Below are positions 61,272-64,000 of a DNA stretch of 64,000 bases, piece after piece. The position numbers were made by a program, and so were the translations under genes. Position 1 is the first letter of the stretch. Every line of letters starts with the position of its first letter. This DNA comes from Mangrovimicrobium sp033283325 (lineage in GTDB: Bacteria; Pseudomonadota; Gammaproteobacteria; Pseudomonadales; Halieaceae), in contig JAWMQO010000001.1 of assembly GCA_033283325.1 (NCBI GenBank), forward strand, positions 1,488,001 to 1,552,000. Reading direction: 5' to 3'. The notes beneath the pieces were generated by a model. The model did no database searches. It had not been told where the DNA came from and saw only the letters and a program-made list of their open reading frames with translations.

Positions 61272-64000
61272 TCAGTGCGGATTTGCCGCCAGCCATTGCT
61301 CGACCTCGCGCCAGCGTTCTTCCAGGCGCTTGCGGGAAACGCCCAGGCGCGTTCCCAGTTGCTGGGCGAAGAGGGAAACCCGCAACTCTTCCAGCATCCA
61401 GCGGTACTGGCAGGCCGCGGGGCACTCCACCAGCGCGGTACTGCGCCGCTCCAGCAGGGCCCAGAGGGGTTCCGCCAGTTCCTGCAGCGTCGCGGTGTGT
61501 TGCTGGTCTTTGGGGTACTGCCCGGACAGGCGCTGGGCCCGGTTGAGCAGGCCTTTCATGTAGCGCGGGTACTGCTCCAGCCACTCTGGCTGGGTGTCGC
61601 GCAACACGCCCTTTGCCCAGAGGGTATCGACCTGCCGCTGCATGTCCGCGACGCTGTCCCGCCACTGACCGGGGGGATAGCCGGCGATGACCCGCCGCGC
61701 CTGGGCCAGGGTTTCCATCGCGCCCAGCAGGCAGCTCTCGAGGCGGTTGGCCACTTCGACCACCCGCCCCTTGCCGGCCTGCAGGGCGGCCTCGAATTCT
61801 TCTCGCGTATAAGGCAAGCGCTCATCCAGGCCCATCGCCTGGGTAAACGCGGCATCCACCACGTCCTCCACCAGCGCTTCCCGCGCCAGGCCGGAGCCGG
61901 CCAGCGCCAGATTGGCAGCATTGCCCTTGAACAACTGCTTGCGCAGGTACTTGGCCGCCTGGCTGTTGTGTGTGCGCAGCAACTTGAGGACACCGCGCCG
62001 GTGCGCCTCGCGCGCGGCGGCGGGGTAATCCAGCAGTTCGATGGCGGTGGTCTCGCCCTTGTCCACCAGCGCGGGGAAGGACTGGATCTCCACACCGGCC
62101 TGGCTGAAGCGCCATTCCCGTGGCAGTGCGTCAAAGTCCCAGCGAGTGATATCGGTCCGGGCTGGCGAATCCTGGCTCCGGGCGCTGACGTTCTGCCGGG
62201 TATCGCTGCGGAAGCGCTCGATCAGTGCAGCGAGTTCCCTGCCCTCTTCCAGCAGTTTGCCTTTGGCGTCCACCACACGAATATTCATGCGGTAATAATC
62301 GTCGAGTTTGTCCGGCGCCCAGTCAGCCGGGGTGAGGGCAACTCCGCCCAGCTTGCCAAGACTCAGTGAAAGAGCCTGCAGCAGGTCACTGTCGTCGGGG
62401 TGCAATTGCGCCAGCGCGCGGTCGACATAATCCGGCACCGGCACCAGGCGTTTGCGCTTTTCCTTTGGCAGGGTTTTGACCAGGGCGATGCATTTTTCCC
62501 GCAGGAGTCCGGGAACCAGCCAGTCGAAGCGGTAGCGCGGCACCCGATTCAGCAAACCGACCGGCACGGTAACACTGACCCCATCGCCGGCTTTTCCCGG
62601 CTCGAAGCGGTAGGCCAGGCGCAGTTCCAGGTCACCGTGGATCAGCCGGTCGGGAAACTGCTCACCCAGGGCGCCGGGGTCCCGGGCGATAATGTGCTCG
62701 CGCTGCAGGCGCAGGTGCTCCTCGGCCCCGGGGGTCTTCTTCAGCCAGGACTCCAGGTGTCTGCTGGTGCAGCAGTCCGCGGGCAGGCGCTCGTCGTAGA
62801 ATTCGTAGAGCGCCTCCTCCTCGACAAGGATGTCCCGGCGCCGGGCCTTGGACTCCAGCGCCTCCACCTCGCGCACCTGCCGCAGGTTGTGTTTCAGGAA
62901 CGCCGGGGGACGCTGCCAGTTGCCCGGGACCAGGCCCTCGCGGATCAGCAGTTCCCGCGCCACCGGAGGGTCGATGGGGCCGTAGTGTACGGAGCGCTTG
63001 TCCGCCACCGTCAAGCCGTAAAGCGACAGGCGTTCATAGGCCATCACCCTGCCGCTGCGCGCCTGCCAGCGTGGCTGGTAGTAGTGCCGCTTGAGGAGTT
63101 CGGGGTTGGCGGCGATGATCCACTCCGCCTCGATCGCGCCCACCGTGCGGGCGAACACCCGGGAGGTCTCGACGATTTCCGCCGCGACCAGCCACTTCGG
63201 CCGTTTGCGGGCCTGGGAAGAGCCCGGAAATATCTGCAGTTTGCGATTGCGCGCGCCAAGGTAATCGCGGTCTTCCTGGTGCTGGGCGATATTGCCGAGC
63301 AAACCGACCAGCAGGGCGCGGTGCACCCCGGCGTAGTTCTCCTCTTCCGGCAGGCCGGCGCCGGCGCGCAAACCCTGCTGCCGGCAGGCGATGGTCAACT
63401 GGGTGTGCACCTCGCGCCATTCCCGCAGGCGCAGGAAATTCAGGAACTCGCGCTGGCAGAGTTTGCGCAACTGCCCCTGGCTCAGGGACTGGCGCTGTTC
63501 CTCGTAGTAGCGCCAGAGATTCAGCCAGGCCATGAAATCGGACGACGGATGGCGGAAGCGCGCGTGGGACTGGTCCGACTGCTGTTGTTTGTCCGCCGGC
63601 CGCTCCCGCGGGTCCTGCACCGCCAGTGCACTGGCAATCACCAGGATCTCCGCCAGGCAGCCCTCGTGCTGCGCCGCCAGCACCATGCGCCCCAGGCGCG
63701 GGTCCACAGGCAGGCGGGCGAGTTTGCTCCCCACCCCGGTCAACTTGCCGGCGGGGCTCACCGCGCCGAGCTCTTCCAGCAACTTGTAGCCGTCGCGCAC
63801 CAGGCGCTGGTCCGGCGGATTGATGAAGGGGAAATCCTTCACCTTGCCGAGGCCGAGATCGAGCATCTGCAGGATCACCGCGGCGAGATTGGTGCGCAGG
63901 ATTTCCGGATCGGTGAACTCGGGGCGCCGCTGGAAATCCTCCTCGCTGTAGAGGCGCAGGCACACCCCAGGCGCGGTACGCCCACAGCGTCCCTGGCGCT
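61272..64000 (-). CDS. hrpA: ATP-dependent RNA helicase HrpA (5' end outside window)
   Basis: 909 C-terminal codons are visible; the N-terminal helicase core lies beyond 64000. The visible part opens with the end of helicase motif VI (CLRLYSEEDF preceded by an R-rich stretch), then the winged-helix/ratchet (HA2) domain, the OB-fold and a long C-terminal region typical of bacterial HrpA (total about 1300 residues). DEAH-box RNA helicase acting in ribosome rescue or mRNA processing. It ends 175 bases upstream of hvfA on the same strand. Confidence 0.95.
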   Translation of the reverse strand, partial: RQGRCGRTAPGVCLRLYSEEDFQRRPEFTDPEILRTNLAAVILQMLDLGLGKVKDFPFINPPDQRLVRDGYKLLEELGAVSPAGKLTGVGSKLARLPVDPRLGRMVLAAQHEGCLAEILVIASALAVQDPRERPADKQQQSDQSHARFRHPSSDFMAWLNLWRYYEEQRQSLSQGQLRKLCQREFLNFLRLREWREVHTQLTIACRQQGLRAGAGLPEEENYAGVHRALLVGLLGNIAQHQEDRDYLGARNRKLQIFPGSSQARKRPKWLVAAEIVETSRVFARTVGAIEAEWIIAANPELLKRHYYQPRWQARSGRVMAYERLSLYGLTVADKRSVHYGPIDPPVARELLIREGLVPGNWQRPPAFLKHNLRQVREVEALESKARRRDILVEEEALYEFYDERLPADCCTSRHLESWLKKTPGAEEHLRLQREHIIARDPGALGEQFPDRLIHGDLELRLAYRFEPGKAGDGVSVTVPVGLLNRVPRYRFDWLVPGLLREKCIALVKTLPKEKRKRLVPVPDYVDRALAQLHPDDSDLLQALSLSLGKLGGVALTPADWAPDKLDDYYRMNIRVVDAKGKLLEEGRELAALIERFRSDTRQNVSARSQDSPARTDITRWDFDALPREWRFSQAGVEIQSFPALVDKGETTAIELLDYPAAAREAHRRGVLKLLRTHNSQAAKYLRKQLFKGNAANLALAGSGLAREALVEDVVDAAFTQAMGLDERLPYTREEFEAALQAGKGRVVEVANRLESCLLGAMETLAQARRVIAGYPPGQWRDSVADMQRQVDTLWAKGVLRDTQPEWLEQYPRYMKGLLNRAQRLSGQYPKDQQHTATLQELAEPLWALLERRSTALVECPAACQYRWMLEELRVSLFAQQLGTRLGVSRKRLEERWREVEQWLAANPH

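Overview
The window is ordinary-looking chromosome of a high-GC gammaproteobacterium. FabY-type fatty acid initiation, a LexA-controlled PA0069-type radical SAM gene, a PspF/sigma-54 psp operon, SlyD, MlaA, HrpA and DusA all fit that class. The mix of TonB receptor, P450s, thiolase and crotonase genes resembles marine heterotrophs of the Cellvibrionales/Halieaceae type, but that family assignment is inference. I see no prophage, transposase, CRISPR array or rRNA. One intact tRNA (Ala, GGC) is present.

Layout. 1-5 kb: ppk1 (cut by the window edge), a small protein, a candidate sRNA, an AraC regulator, and an SOS-box-controlled radical SAM gene. 4.8-7.8 kb: phage-shock operon with divergent pspF. 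7.9-16.4 kb: succinate-semialdehyde dehydrogenase, a 205-bp near-palindromic element, fabY, a GlxA-type regulator, thiolase and a RibB/RibA-like fusion. 16-28.7 kb: MAPEG and solute-binding proteins, an M6 secreted protease, PutA, PurU, a triple-repeat GAF-like protein and a small beta-barrel. 28.7-32.3 kb: a P450 divergent from a bacterial ACE-like M2 peptidase, then tRNA-Ala with a scrambled tRNA remnant. 32.4-41.5 kb: sdaA, slyD, gltX-eutBC, truC, asparaginase and a LuxR-type regulator.

42.0-50.4 kb is the most unusual part. One strand carries P450, [2Fe-2S] ferredoxin, SIMPL protein, TonB-dependent receptor, two related multi-TM proteins, and COX3-like and COX4-like proteins with no catalytic oxidase subunit. 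A TetR gene is divergent, with a perfect 17-bp palindrome between them. I read this as a regulated uptake-and-oxidation locus for a hydrophobic substrate, possibly steroid or terpenoid; the substrate is a guess.

50.4-64 kb: pirin, an APH-like kinase, dusA, an atypical crotonase, transaldolase, a pseudo-receiver/PP2C phosphatase with its STAS partner, mlaA, an hvfABC (bufferin-type) copper-RiPP operon whose precursor has nine EGKCG repeats, and hrpA (cut by the window edge).
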